This document shows, piece after piece, positions 9,863 through 19,034 of a stretch of 64,000 nt of DNA. The number at the start of each line of letters is the position of its first letter. Position 1 is the stretch's first letter. Origin of the DNA: Streptomyces sp. NBC_01723 (GTDB lineage: Bacteria > Actinomycetota > Actinomycetes > Streptomycetales > Streptomycetaceae). The notes under the pieces were generated by a model. It made no database searches. It worked only from the letters and a program-made list of their open reading frames with translations, and was not told the origin of the DNA. Where the stretch lies: NCBI RefSeq assembly GCF_036246005.1, contig NZ_CP109171.1, forward strand, positions 6,932,001-6,996,000, in the 5' to 3' direction. The position numbers were made by a program, and so were the translations under genes.

Positions 9863-10832
9863 GTTTCATCCCGAGATGAGGGGTTTGTTGGCTTCTTTCG
9901 GGTCGCGCCAGGAGATCGTGTTCTCGCCAGTGAGGCGGCGGGCCATGAGGTCGGTCATGGCGATGCGGACCACCGCTTCGGACCGGGTCGGCGGGGTTTC
10001 GTAGTCGCGGGCCAGGCGCCGGTGGAGCATGAGCCAGCCGTAGGTCCGCTCGACGGCCCAGCGTTTCGGGATCGGGGCGAAGCCCCTGGTCCCGGGCTTG
10101 CGGGTGGTGATCTCCATGTCGATGCCGAGGGTCGCGGCGTGCTCGACGAGGTGCTGGCGGTAGCCACCGTCGACCCATACCTTGCGGATGCCGGGGTGCT
10201 CGGCGGCGACCCGGTCGAGCAGCGCGGTGCCGGCGACGGAGTCCTGCACGCTCGCTGCGGTGACCAGCACCGCGAGGAGGAGTCCGAGCGTGTCGGTGAC
10301 GATGCTCCGCTTCCGGCCGACGATCTTCTTCCCGGCGTCGACGCCCTGGCCGGCGGCGGGGACGCTGGTGGAGGTCTTGACGCTCTGAGCGTCGATCACG
10401 CAGGCCGACGGCCCGCCGTCCCGGCCCTCCTTCTCCCGTAAGAGCTGCCGGAGAAGGCCGTTGAGCTGGGCAAACACGCCCTCATCGGCCCATTTGGCGA
10501 AGTAGCCGTAGACCGTGTTCCAGTGCGGGAAGTCGTGCGGGAGGTAGCGCCACTGGACCCCGGTCCGGTCGACGTACAAGATCGCGTCCATGATGTCGCG
10601 CAGGTCATGCTCGGGTGGCCGGCCGAAGTCCAGAGCCCGGCCACGGCGCTCGAAGCGCCAGGCCGAGAGCACCGGCTCGATCAACTCCCAGCGCGCATCG
10701 GACAGATCGCTCGGATACGGACGTCGCTTCGTCATGCTTCCGGCGTACCGCCGCGGGCCGAGTGCGCCCAGGCGCACAGCAGCGATGGCGGAAGCACGCG
10801 GGCCGCGAAGACCGGGCGTCCTGGGATGAAAC
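9863..10832 (-). mobile_element. IS5-family insertion sequence
   Basis: A 10 bp perfect inverted repeat, gtttcatccc (9863-9872) and gggatgaaac (10823-10832), bounds a single transposase gene on the minus strand. The total is about 970 bp. No target duplication was resolved. Confidence 0.75.
9866..10735 (-). CDS. IS5-family transposase
   Basis: The 289-residue product starts at ATG 10735 (MTKRRPYPSDLSDARW). The DUF4096 part (DLRDIMDAILYVDRTGVQWR, YLPHDFPHWNTVYGYFAKW) is followed by the DDE domain: CVIDAQSVKTSTSVP with the first Asp, KKIVGRKRSIVTDTLGLLL, KVWVDGGYRQHLVEH with the second Asp and RWAVERTYGWLMLHRRL with the Glu. No frameshift was seen. The stop codon lies within a few bases of the left inverted repeat. 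The C-terminal TGENTISWRDP recurs in related remnants here. Confidence 0.88.
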   Translation of the reverse strand: MTKRRPYPSDLSDARWELIEPVLSAWRFERRGRALDFGRPPEHDLRDIMDAILYVDRTGVQWRYLPHDFPHWNTVYGYFAKWADEGVFAQLNGLLRQLLREKEGRDGGPSACVIDAQSVKTSTSVPAAGQGVDAGKKIVGRKRSIVTDTLGLLLAVLVTAASVQDSVAGTALLDRVAAEHPGIRKVWVDGGYRQHLVEHAATLGIDMEITTRKPGTRGFAPIPKRWAVERTYGWLMLHRRLARDYETPPTRSEAVVRIAMTDLMARRLTGENTISWRDPKEANKPLISG

Positions 10833-11101
10833 AGGAGCAGGCGCCAGCCTGTCCCTCCCACCACCCCATCCGACCCACAAACCCCAAAGCTCAGCAGCTA
10901 CCTCACGATCACCACAACCTTGCACTCCGAAAATCGGCATATATCCGGGTGACATAGATGCAAACGACCTCTGAGCTTGTCGTTTAATGTCCAGCGTCGA
11001 ACGCGGCTCGAACTTGATCAGCGTTCTCGCAGTTCGGCGGACGTGTAAGCGGCCTTCGTCTGATCCTGTGCTCCGTCACAGAGTGGATCAGCGCGAAGGC
11101 C

Positions 11102-12583
11102 GTGGTCGTGAGTTTGGTGCATCAGGGCGTCCTGCGGGATGCGCTCGCGGAAGTGTCACGCTTCCGGTCGGAGTTGTACGCGTGTCTGACCGCGCGGGGC
11201 GACGCGTTGTTCGAGTTGTGCGACGCGCTGCTGTGCACGGACGGGCCGGTGCGGACGCTGGTTGATCTCGCGCTCGCGCCCGAACACCGCCGAGGTCACG
11301 GAGCTCTGTACGGCGGACTCAACCAGGGCCGGATCGACGTCGCACGGCTGCGTCGTGCCCTGACCGAGGTGCCGCTGCCGAGGGCGGCGGACGGTCGGCT
11401 CGTACTGGCCGTCGATGTCTCGCCGTGGCTGCGACCGGACGCCAACACCTCTGCCAACCGTGCCTTTTGCCACACCTTCGGCCGGGGCGAGGGCAAGCAT
11501 CAGATGGTGCCGGGCTGGCCGTACTCGGTGGTGGCTGCGCTGGAGACCGGCCGCACGTCCTGGACGGCGGTGCTGGACGCTGTCCACCTGGAGCCCAGCG
11601 CCGACGTCGCCGCCGTGACCACGGTGCAGATCCGCGAGGTCGTCGAGCGGCTAGTCACCGCCGGCCAGTGGCGACCGGGTGACCCGGAGGTCCCGGTCGT
11701 GCTGGACGCCGGATACGACGCCCCGCGCATCGCCCACCTGCTGAGTGACCTGCCCGTCGAGATCCTCGGCCGACTCCGTACAGACCGGGTGATGCGGCGT
11801 CCGACACCCTCCCGCGAAGAGTTCCACCTGGCCAACCCCAAGGGCGGCCGGCCGCCCAAGCACGGCGGCGAGTTCGTCTTCGGTGACGCCGCAACCTGGG
11901 GCACCGAGCAGGCTGTGACCGCCACGGCCACCCGGCTCTATGGGAAGGCGACCGCCCAGGCATGGGACCGGCTGCACCCGCGGCTGACCCACCGGGCCGC
12001 ATGGCTCGACCACGACGGACCACTGCCCCTCATCGAGGGCACCGTCATCCGCCTGGTCGTGGAGAAGCTGCCCAGCGGCGGGGTCAACAAGCCGGTATGG
12101 CTGTGGTGGTCGGGCACCGGCGCCACCGAGGCAGACGTCGACCGCTGCTGGCAGTCCTTCCTCCGGCGCTTCGACATCGAACACACATTTCGGCTGTTCA
12201 AGCAGACCCTCGGGTGGACCAAGCCCCGGCTCCGCAGCTCGGAAGCGGCCGACCGGTGGACCTGGCTCGTCATCGCCGCCTATGCCCAGCTCCGGATCGC
12301 CCGCCCGCTGGCCACCGACCTTCGCAGGCCCTGGGAAAAGCCGACCGAGCCGAACAAAATGACACCCGCCCGCGTCCGCAGAGGGTTCAGAAACCTGCAC
12401 GCGAAGACCGGCTCACCCGTCGGCGCACCGAAACCCTCCCGTCCCGGCCCAGGCCGACCGCCCGGCTCGAAAAACCGCTATCCGGCTATCCGTCATGACG
12501 TGGGACGCGTCCTCGCCACCGGCGAGGCATACAGCCGTCCCGCCCACCACAAGGTGGGCACCAAACCTCGCAGAACAGGCTGA
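11102..12583 (+). CDS. DDE transposase of the actinobacterial NF041680-like group
   Basis: A 493-residue transposase starting at GTG 11102 (GTG 11108 is the alternative). It resembles IS701/IS4-type DDE enzymes common in Streptomyces: RLVLAVDVSPWLRPDANTS carries the first catalytic Asp, VPVVLDAGYDAPRIAHLL the second and the segment around RRFDIEHTFRLFKQTLGW the catalytic Glu. The C-terminal RPGPGRPPGSKNRYPA is basic and may bind DNA. A 5'-truncated relative lies at 52465-53523. No frameshift was detected, so it may be active. Confidence 0.82.
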   Translation: MVVSLVHQGVLRDALAEVSRFRSELYACLTARGDALFELCDALLCTDGPVRTLVDLALAPEHRRGHGALYGGLNQGRIDVARLRRALTEVPLPRAADGRLVLAVDVSPWLRPDANTSANRAFCHTFGRGEGKHQMVPGWPYSVVAALETGRTSWTAVLDAVHLEPSADVAAVTTVQIREVVERLVTAGQWRPGDPEVPVVLDAGYDAPRIAHLLSDLPVEILGRLRTDRVMRRPTPSREEFHLANPKGGRPPKHGGEFVFGDAATWGTEQAVTATATRLYGKATAQAWDRLHPRLTHRAAWLDHDGPLPLIEGTVIRLVVEKLPSGGVNKPVWLWWSGTGATEADVDRCWQSFLRRFDIEHTFRLFKQTLGWTKPRLRSSEAADRWTWLVIAAYAQLRIARPLATDLRRPWEKPTEPNKMTPARVRRGFRNLHAKTGSPVGAPKPSRPGPGRPPGSKNRYPAIRHDVGRVLATGEAYSRPAHHKVGTKPRRTG

Positions 12584-12615
12584 CGAGTGACACAGAGGGC
12601 CAGCACACTGAGCGC

Positions 12616-12882
12616 ATGCGCTATGAGGAGAGAGCCAAGCTCACAGTCGTGAAAGTCCTGGTCCCGCTGGCCGTCCTTGTCGCCTCACCAGTGCTGCTGA
12701 TAGCAGGAGCACCGTTCCGCCGCCGCTATCTCCGCTACGTCTACCGCGATGAGGCCCCGCAGATCCTGGACAAGGAGCGAGGTCGGGTCAGCGCCCACTA
12801 CTTCGTGGTCACCAACCCAGTTCTGCAGTGGCTCTGCTGGCCCACAGAATCACTCGCCCGTCTCATCGAGAGCCGAGGTTAA
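12616..12882 (+). CDS. small membrane protein, apparent IS passenger
   Basis: An 88-codon frame (ATG 12616) 32 bases after the transposase stop and inside the inverted repeats of the element. Residues about 8-30 (LTVVKVLVPLAVLVASPVLL) form one hydrophobic helix, followed by a basic stretch (PFRRRYLRYVYRDE) and a soluble part rich in aromatic residues. No family was recognised. Its TAA lies within the right terminal repeat. It may be a genuine passenger gene or a host fragment captured between the ends. Confidence 0.5.
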   Translation: MRYEERAKLTVVKVLVPLAVLVASPVLLIAGAPFRRRYLRYVYRDEAPQILDKERGRVSAHYFVVTNPVLQWLCWPTESLARLIESRG

Positions 12883-12950
12883 ACGACAAGGTTAGGCGAT
12901 GTTTCTCGGATCTCCGCACGTGAGTGGGGAGTTGGGTTGGCGCTGGCTGC

Positions 12951-13632
12951 ATGGGCCGTGGGGATCTGACGAACGCGGAGTGGGATCGGCTGAAGTCTTT
13001 CTTACCTGGTGGTGCGCGTGGGGGGCCGGTGGAGTGATCACCGTCGTGTGATCAACGGTGTTCTCTACCGAGTGCGGACGGGTGTGCAGTGGCGGGATCT
13101 CCCGGAGCGGTTCGGGCCCTGGGAAACGGTCTGCAAGCGGCATCGCCGCTGTTCAGCGGACGGCACATGGAAGATGCTGCTGTCGCGCGTCCGGGCTGCC
13201 GAGGACGCCGAGGGCCGCATCGACTGGGAGGTGTCGGTGGACTCGACCGCGGTGCGCGCCCACCAGCACGCCGCCGGCGCACGTAAGACACCGGCCGCCG
13301 ACCTTGCTCAAAAGGGGGCCGGGCGGGGGACGAACCAGGCCGATCCGGTGATGCGGAAACTGACGGCCCGGTTGGAGGAGGTGGTCCGATCGGCGAATGC
13401 CTGGCACATTCCCGGGGCGGATTCACCACCAAAATCCATCTCGTCGCCGACGGGCGGTGCCGGCCCCTCGCCTTCGTCCTGACACCCGGGCACTACGGTG
13501 ACAGCCCCCAGCTTGCGCGGGTGCTCGAGGGAGTATCAGTACCGCGTGTCGGAGTCGGACGACCTCGAACCCGGCCCGACCGCGTCCTGGCGGACAAGGC
13601 CTACACCTCCCGAGGGAACCGCCGCTACCTCA
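12951..13632 (+). pseudogene. IS5-family transposase remnant, several frameshifts
   Basis: Pieces of one IS5 transposase appear in three frames: DLTNAEWDRLKSFLPGGARG (from about 12963), then VINGVLYRVRTGVQWRDLPE and IDWEVSVDSTAVRAHQHAAG (13040-13280), then VLEGVSVPRVGVGRPRTRPD and VLADKAYTSRGNRRYLRSQG (13521-13630). One frame change is at the G run near 13020. The C-terminal third, including the expected catalytic Glu, is missing because the 3' tail of repeat gene A begins at about 13632. Confidence 0.8.
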
Positions 13633-13718
13633 GGTCCCAAGGGCGGGAATCGGCTCAGCATTCAAGCGCCGCCGACAGGGGAGAAGGTGGTTGTCTGTGT
13701 TCTGGAGGCGGGGCAGGC

Positions 13719-15182
13719 TCAGCGCCTCTGTCTCTTGGCCGGTTGAGGCGCCGTCGGGTACCCGAAAGCCGGCGGTGCCGCTTGGGAGGGGCCCGGCTGG
13801 TGACCGGCCTGGGGACTGGAGAACTGACCGGAACCGGCCGCGGACACCAGATATCTCCCCACTGGGTTCTGCGCCTCGTCCGAGGCAGGCAGAACTCCCG
13901 GCAGCGGCACAGCGGCCCCGCTCCAAGACTGTGCAGCCCCCGCACCGGGCAGCCCCAGCCCGGGCTGCACACCGCCGACAACCACACCGGACAAGAAGTC
14001 CCGCTGCCGCGCTACCGCCGGGTCGATGTAGTAACCCGCCCCCTGCGGCCGTGGCTTCACGGGGATCTGCGCATCCGCCAGCACCTTCCCCTCCGCTTCA
14101 CTGACCACCTTCACAGGGTTGAGGAGATGATGCATCCGCCTCCGGGCCGCGTTCTCCCACTCGGGCGCGTCCTTCCTGGCTGTCGTGGGGAGGTGGCCGA
14201 GGGGGACCTGGGCGGGGTATTCCAGCTCGCCGCTCAGGCCGTACAACCGTGCCATCCCCATGGCGTTGCTCACATTCGCAACCGCCCTGGTCTCATCACT
14301 GAGCCGCGGCACCGCCGGGTCGATGTAGTAACCCCCCTGCGGCCGTGGCTTCACGGGGATCTGCGCATCCGCCAGCACCTTCCCCTCCGCTTCACTGACC
14401 ACCATCGAAGGGTTGAGAAGATCATACATCCGCTTCCGGGCCGCGTTCTCCCACTCCGGCGCGCCCTTCCTGGCCACCGTGGGGAGGTGGCCGAGGGGGA
14501 CCTGGGCGGGGTGCTCCGGCTCGCCGCTCAGGCCGTACAGCCGGGCCATCCCCATGGCGTTGCTGACATGCGCAGCCGCCCTGGTCTCATCACTGAGCCG
14601 CGGCACCGCCGGGTCGATGTAGTAACCCGCCCCCTGCGGCCGTAGCTGCAGGGGGATCTGCGCTTCCGTCAGCACCTTCCTCTCCGCTGCGCTGACCACA
14701 TTCGCAGGCTTTCGGAGATCATGCATCCGCTGCCGGGCTGTGTTCTCCCACTCGGGCGCGCCCTTCCTGCTCCGCGTGGGGAGGTGGCCGAGGGGGACCT
14801 GGGCGGGGTGCTCCGGCTCGCTGCTCAGGCCGTACAGCCGTGCGATCCCCGTGGCGTTGCTGACATGCGCAGCCGCCCTGGTCTCATCACTGAGCCGCGG
14901 CACCGCCGGGTCGATGTAGTAACCCGCCCCCTGCGGCCGTGGCTTCACGGGGATCTGCGCATCCGCCAGCACCTTCCCCTCCGCTTCACTGACCACCCTC
15001 GCAGGGGTGAGGAGGTTGTGCATCCGCCTCCGGGCCGCTTTCTCCCACTCGGGCGCGCCCTTCCTGGTCGCCGTGGGGAGGTGGCCGAGGGGGACCTGGG
15101 CGGGGTGCTCCGGCTCGCCGCTCAGGCCGTACAGCCGGGCCATCCCCAAAGCGTGCCCTTGAAGGGAAGCCTGCTGATCCAT
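13719..15182 (-). CDS. modular repeat protein A (4 modules), function unknown
   Basis: The 487-residue product starts at ATG 15182, chosen because GGAGG stands five bases upstream in all five paralogues. Residues 1-13 (MDQQASLQGHALG) lead into four modules of 98-99 residues. Each opens with ARLYGLSGEPEHPAQVPLGH, passes a helical segment (APEWENAARRRMHNLL), a second (VVSEAEGKVLADAQIPVKPR) and closes with GYYIDPAV-P-RLSDETRAAAHV. The fourth module breaks off after IDPAVA into a 95-residue Gly/Pro/Ser-rich tail ending in KRQRR. No signal peptide, membrane helix or known domain was seen. Its 3' tail abuts an IS5 remnant and its leader abuts another IS5. Confidence 0.72.
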   Translation of the reverse strand: MDQQASLQGHALGMARLYGLSGEPEHPAQVPLGHLPTATRKGAPEWEKAARRRMHNLLTPARVVSEAEGKVLADAQIPVKPRPQGAGYYIDPAVPRLSDETRAAAHVSNATGIARLYGLSSEPEHPAQVPLGHLPTRSRKGAPEWENTARQRMHDLRKPANVVSAAERKVLTEAQIPLQLRPQGAGYYIDPAVPRLSDETRAAAHVSNAMGMARLYGLSGEPEHPAQVPLGHLPTVARKGAPEWENAARKRMYDLLNPSMVVSEAEGKVLADAQIPVKPRPQGGYYIDPAVPRLSDETRAVANVSNAMGMARLYGLSGELEYPAQVPLGHLPTTARKDAPEWENAARRRMHHLLNPVKVVSEAEGKVLADAQIPVKPRPQGAGYYIDPAVARQRDFLSGVVVGGVQPGLGLPGAGAAQSWSGAAVPLPGVLPASDEAQNPVGRYLVSAAGSGQFSSPQAGHQPGPSQAAPPAFGYPTAPQPAKRQRR

Positions 15183-15262
15183 GACATCCTCCATACGCAA
15201 ACCGCCGACAACACCTCCCTCAACGCAACACACCGCCCAACGGTTCAACACCCACCTGCCCT
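15183..15262 (-). repeat. conserved leader of repeat gene A
   Basis: About 80 bp directly upstream of gene A, shared with genes B-E. In coding direction it opens agggcaggtgggtgttgaac and ends with the TATGGAGGATGTC ribosome-binding segment. Homology to the other leaders stops at its outer edge, where IS5 sequence begins. A promoter may lie within it, but no convincing -35/-10 pair was identified. Confidence 0.7.
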
Positions 15263-15267
15263 AAGAG

Positions 15268-15900
15268 AGCATCTGATCACTGTTCATGATGTTATGGCGG
15301 TCATGTCCGTTTCGATTCGCCAGGTTGGTGTGGATTCTCCCATCAGTTCGCGGGCCATTTTGTTAGCAGACCTTGGACACGCTGAGGTGGTTCGCGGCCA
15401 CGTTGTCGAGCAGGAGCTTGCCGCCGGTGGTGTCGTGCACGTTCGCGGCAGTGATGAGGACGGCCAGCACGAGACCGAGCGTGTCCGTGGTCAGGTGCCG
15501 TTTGCGACCTTTGATCTTCTTGCCGGCGTCGATGCCCTGGCTGGTCTCGGCGACGTTTGCCGAGGTCTTCACGTTCTGGGCGTCGGTTACGGCCGCAGTC
15601 GGCTCGGCCCTGTGGCCGTGGGCTTGGCGGGCCTTGTCGCGTAACAGGTCGTGGACCTGCTGGGTCGTGCCGTCTGCTTCCCACTTCGCGTAGTAGTCGT
15701 AGACCGTCTTGCACGGCGGGAAGTCATGGGGCAGGTACTCCCACGGGATGCCGGTGCGGTTGACGTAGAGGGTCGCGTTGACGATCTCCCGCAGGTCGTG
15801 CACCCGGGCCGCCGTACCAGGGCCGGTCCGTCTCGCCCGCCAGGCCGTGAAGACCGGCTCGATCAGAGCCCAGCGGGCATCGGACACATCGCTGCGGTAA
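15268..15900 (-). pseudogene. IS5-family transposase with internal deletion
   Basis: The N-terminal part from 15887 is intact (VSDARWALIEPVFTAWRARR, YVNRTGIPWEYLPHDFPP, AAVTDAQNVKTSANV, KKIKGRKRHLTTDTLGLVL) and ends abruptly at SVSKVC near 15363. The sequence below (15300-15360) encodes the family C-terminus MARELMGESTPTWRIETD. About 100 codons with the second Asp and the Glu are therefore deleted. The left end lies directly against the leader of repeat gene A. Confidence 0.78.
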
Positions 15901-15992
15901 ACAACGATCGCTCACACACGGTGCAACGACCGTCAACGCCACCGATCACGCAAACAGTCTAGAACATCAACTATCTGGATCAGAGCTCTCTT

Positions 15993-16869
15993 ACTGATCG
16001 TTTCAGAATGATGTTCGGAGGCGGCGCAAGCAGATGATGCTGCAGGCGAGTTGGAGCAGGCCGAGGTGGAGGTCGGCCCGTATCTCGTAGCGGGTCCGTA
16101 GCCGTTTGAACTGATGGAGCCAGGCGAAGGTCCGCTCCACCACCCAGCGGGTCTTTCCCAGGCCGGAGCCGTGCGTGGTGCCTCTGCGGGCGATCTTCGG
16201 TGTGATGCCGCGAGCCCGGAGGAGACGACGGTACTTGTCGTAGTCGTAGCCCCGGTCGGCGAACAGGCGTCTGGGCCGCCGACGGGGGCGGCCACGGGCC
16301 CCGCGGATGTGCGGGATCGCGTCCCGCAGTGGCATCAACTGCGTGACGTCATGCCGGTTTCCGCCGGTCAGGGACACCGCAAGAGGTGTCCCGTTCCGGT
16401 CGGTGATCAGGTGGTGCTTGCTTCCCGGACGGGCCCGGTCGACCGGCGAAGGTCCGGTGTGAGCCCCCCTTTGAGGATCCGGACGTGTGAGCCGTCGACC
16501 GCCGCGTCGTCCATCTCCAGCAGGCCCGCCCGGCGCAGGTCGGCCAGCAGGACCTCGTGCAGACGCGGCCAGACGCCGGCCTCGGTCCAGTCCCGCAGCC
16601 GCCGCCAGGCCGTCACGCCGCTGCAGCCGATCCGCTCCGTGGGCACATCGGCCCAGCTCACACCTTTGCGCAGTACGTAGACGATGCCGCGCAGGGCAGC
16701 CCGGTCATCCACCGGCAGCCGTCCCGGATACCGGCGCCGACGCGGCGGACGAGGAGGGAGCAACGGGGCCACACGGTCCCACAGGTCATCAGGCACAAGA
16801 TCATCCGGCACCCGCAGAAGTCTGCCGTTGGCTCAGCCCACAACCAAGCTCATTCTGAAATGATCAGTT
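15993..16869 (-). mobile_element. IS5-family (IS427-like) insertion sequence
   Basis: Imperfect inverted repeats are present: actgatcgtttcagaatga at 15993-16011 and tcattctgaaatgatcagt at 16851-16869, with one mismatch. They enclose a two-frame transposase gene on the minus strand. Confidence 0.83.
16003..16811 (-). CDS. IS5-family transposase in two frames, likely -1 frameshift
   Basis: The first frame (from 16811) encodes MPDDLVPDDLWDRVAPLLPP, a DUF4096 region and MDDAAVDGSHVRILKGG with the first Asp. The second holds SLTGGNRHDVTQLMPL, RLFADRGYDYDKYRRLLRAR (second Asp) and TRWVVERTFAWLHQFKRLR (Glu). They join at AAAGGGGGG near 16467: a -1 slip yields the family-typical SHTGPSPVDRARPGSKHH. 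The slippery run and otherwise intact sequence favour programmed frameshifting over decay. Confidence 0.8.
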
Positions 16870-17351
16870 ATTACCCAACCAACGACCACGGTCACTAGAC
16901 GTAGCTAGAGATGGGCGGCGTGCTCCTCAGACTTGGGCAAGGGCGTGGACGTCGTCGCCGTGACACCTCAGCGCCTCTCCCGCGAGGCGGCCGGCCTGGT
17001 CCAGCTATGGGCAGGGCGGACCATGCGTTCCCGGACGGCGCGGTCGCCCTGAGAAAGAGTGTCGAAAAGATGGCGCGCGAGGTCGTATGTTCCCGCTGAC
17101 TGCCGAGAACGCAAGTGCAGACCGCGTGAGGCTCGCGACCAGGACATCGTGTTCAGCAACTGCCCCAGCGGCGTCAGACGGTTCCACGGCTCATCGACGC
17201 GATCCACAGCGGCATCTCCATACAGACCGAACGTTCAACACCCGTCGTCGCGAAGGTCACCGGTGGCCATCCGTCTCACTGTGCTGGCCCATGTCCAAGC
17301 CGACTCACGGCCTACGGCTGTCCAGCTCACGCCTCGCCGTCTCGGTCATCG
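16870..17351. other. intergenic region, no recognised gene
   Basis: About 480 bases between an IS5 and the TetR gene. Short open frames exist on both strands, but none has a credible start, ribosome binding site or recognisable motif. It may contain decayed sequence of unknown origin. Confidence 0.45.
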
Positions 17352-17996
17352 TCAGGGGGCGAGCCCGCGCAGGGCATAGACAGTAATATCGTCCACGAAC
17401 TTGTCGGTCAGTGGCTGATGGGTCGCGAGCAGCCGGTAGTAAATGGGGCCGTAAACCAGGTCGATTGCGGTCTCGAGGTCGAGGTCGGAGCGGATCTGCC
17501 CGCTTTCCTGGGCACGCCTGAAGACGGTGCGTCCCGAGTCGCGACGGACCTCCACCCAACGGGTGCGGAAGGCATCTGACAGATCAGGGTCCGACTGCGC
17601 CTCAGCGAGCAGCGCTCGCACGACGTGCCCGGCGGGGGTTTCACGGAAGACGCGTACGAGCGCCGAAGCTTGGAAGCGCAGGGCCGCGAGGAAGTCAGTG
17701 GTCTCCGGGAACGGTACATGGGGATCAACCGCGTTGAGGAACGCGTCGAGCGCAACTGCGCCGCGTGAGGGCCACCAGCGGTAGATGGTCGCCTTGCTGA
17801 CGCCGGCGCGGGAGGCCAGACGCTCGATCGTGAACTTCCGCAGATCCTCTTCCACGAGCAACTCCATCGCGGCGTCGAGGATCGCAGCCGTGGTTACGGA
17901 GTCGCGTGTTCTGCCGCGCCCGCGCCGGACAGGCTCCTGCCCCTTGAGTGGCTCAGGGCTCGTGGGTGTCGCTTCGTGCACTCCGTGGTCGGTCAT
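17352..17996 (-). CDS. TetR/AcrR-family transcriptional regulator
   Basis: A 214-residue regulator starting at ATG 17996. The DNA-binding domain lies at residues about 35-85 (TAAILDAAMELLVEEDLRKF, ERLASRAGVSKATIYRWWPS), with a typical helix-turn-helix. The C-terminal part (ALRFQASALVRVFRETPAGH, DLETAIDLVYGPIYYRLLAT) matches the TetR_C-type ligand-binding region. It is divergent from the membrane/Rieske/HupE gene cluster, about 100 bp away, so it is the obvious candidate regulator of that cluster and of itself. The ligand is unknown. Confidence 0.9.
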   Translation of the reverse strand: MTDHGVHEATPTSPEPLKGQEPVRRGRGRTRDSVTTAAILDAAMELLVEEDLRKFTIERLASRAGVSKATIYRWWPSRGAVALDAFLNAVDPHVPFPETTDFLAALRFQASALVRVFRETPAGHVVRALLAEAQSDPDLSDAFRTRWVEVRRDSGRTVFRRAQESGQIRSDLDLETAIDLVYGPIYYRLLATHQPLTDKFVDDITVYALRGLAP

Positions 17997-18002
17997 GCGT
18001 TC

Positions 18003-18060
18003 CAGATTATACGAGACGTTACGTGTTGCAAAACGCAGCGTCTTGCAAAACGGTCCGTTC
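18003..18060. promoter_or_regulatory. candidate TetR operator and divergent promoters
   Basis: Between the TetR gene and the divergent operon, the 10-mer ttgcaaaacg occurs twice (around 18024 and 18042). An 11-bp near-palindrome, aacggtccgtt, partly overlaps the second copy. Such short symmetric or repeated motifs in a divergent spacer are typical of TetR operators. Assignment is by position and symmetry only. Confidence 0.45.
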
Positions 18061-18099
18061 TGTATTAGAAGTAGGTGCGACCTGCTGAGGGGAGGGGCC

Positions 18100-18540
18100 A
18101 TGCCGACGAGTGCGCCAGCGTTGCGCTCACCACCTGTTGCCGCGACCGCATCGGCGCCGGTGCATGTGCAACACTTCGCGCCGCAACGGCGCCCGGCCCG
18201 CCGATTGGCGTGGTGGGCAGCATGCCTGCTGAGCGGCGGCCTGATCGGCTTCCTCTTCGCCGTGGCGGGCACTGTGCGCGGCAGACGGCCAACTCACCGC
18301 CGAGTCGTCTTCGTCTCCCTCGCCGCGGCAGTTCAAATCGTGACCGCTGGTTACTACGCCACGGTCAGCATGGCTTCGGACCTGCCGTCTTGTCCGCCGA
18401 CTGCCGGGCTCGACAAAAGCATCACCGGCCGGCTCTCAGCAGAGGATGACGCATGGCGCAACCTCGGCAACGCTCCGGTTTCCGGCGGCGCCTTGCTTTA
18501 CGCCGCAGCCAGAGGAGGCGCACTGTGCCGATGCGCGACC
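18100..18540 (+). CDS. membrane protein, N-terminal part of a probably frameshifted gene
   Basis: ATG 18100 follows GGGGAGGGG. The frame encodes a Pro/Ala-rich N-terminus, two hydrophobic helices (LAWWAACLLSGGLIGFLFAV and VFVSLAAAVQIVTAGYYATV) and an extracytoplasmic-looking region with Cys and Asp. Third-position GC stays high until about 18530 and then falls, although the frame remains open to 18861. From there the neighbouring frame (18525-19034) shows good coding character. The two are most simply one gene with a single-base shift near 18525-18535. No family was recognised. Confidence 0.5.
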
Positions 18541-19034
18541 AATGGCATCGTGGAGAGGTACCGGACGGATACGCCCGTGCCGGCACGATGTACGGCACGA
18601 TTTACGTCAGCCACCCGGAGCCCGGCGCATCACCTGACCGGATTCTGCGACTGTCCGAGCACGAAGCCCATCACACCTACCAGTGGGCACGGACCACGCT
18701 GCTGGCCGGGCCAACTGCATTCCCCACGGCCTACGCCGGTGATGAGCTGTTCTTCCCCTGCCCGCGAAACCACTTCGAATGTCAGGCAGGGCTCGCTGAC
18801 GGCGGTTATGCAAGTGCACCGGACGGCGGCCCCTCCGTCACAGGCTGGACAATATTTCTGACCCTCACGCTGGCTGGTGGTGGTCTTGCCGCCCTCCGCC
18901 TCCGTTTCCGCCGCCCTAGGCCCCTGCGTGCCGCAGCGTCCTCCCAACGCGCAGGTTCGATAGCTGGCCGTTCCCACTCACTTCACACCCTCACCGATCG
19001 ACGATCCCTATCGGAGCTGAGCCATGTTCGATGA
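18525..19034 (+). CDS. hypothetical membrane-anchored protein (or C-terminal part of the preceding gene)
   Basis: GTG 18525 stands six bases after GGAGG (18514-18518), so it could be an independent start. The product has a soluble region with His/Cys-containing segments (GTMYGTIYVSHPEPGASPDR, LSEHEAHHTYQWARTTLLAG, FPCPRNHFECQAGLAD) and one C-terminal hydrophobic helix (GWTIFLTLTLAGGGLAALRL) followed by an Arg-rich tail. No family was recognised. It overlaps the next gene by 11 bp, consistent with translation as part of the operon. Confidence 0.55.
   Translation: MPMRDQWHRGEVPDGYARAGTMYGTIYVSHPEPGASPDRILRLSEHEAHHTYQWARTTLLAGPTAFPTAYAGDELFFPCPRNHFECQAGLADGGYASAPDGGPSVTGWTIFLTLTLAGGGLAALRLRFRRPRPLRAAASSQRAGSIAGRSHSLHTLTDRRSLSELSHVR

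Larger units (their letters stand above)
10976..12890 (+). mobile_element. IS element with transposase plus small passenger gene
   Basis: The 12-mer cttgtcgtttaa at 10976-10987 has its exact inverse ttaaacgacaag at 12879-12890. The 1.9 kb between holds a 493-residue transposase gene and a second small gene of 88 codons whose stop codon lies inside the right repeat. No target duplication was identified, so the boundary assignment rests on the inverted repeat alone. Confidence 0.65.

Noticed and set aside
13632..15262. Tandem 297-bp units as a CRISPR or satellite array
   Set aside because: Units are in frame, protein-coding, too long and without unique spacers.
17785..18861. A 358-residue protein starting inside the TetR gene
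   Set aside because: The first 100 codons are antisense to TetR and the last 110 have poor codon bias; the credible start is ATG 18100.
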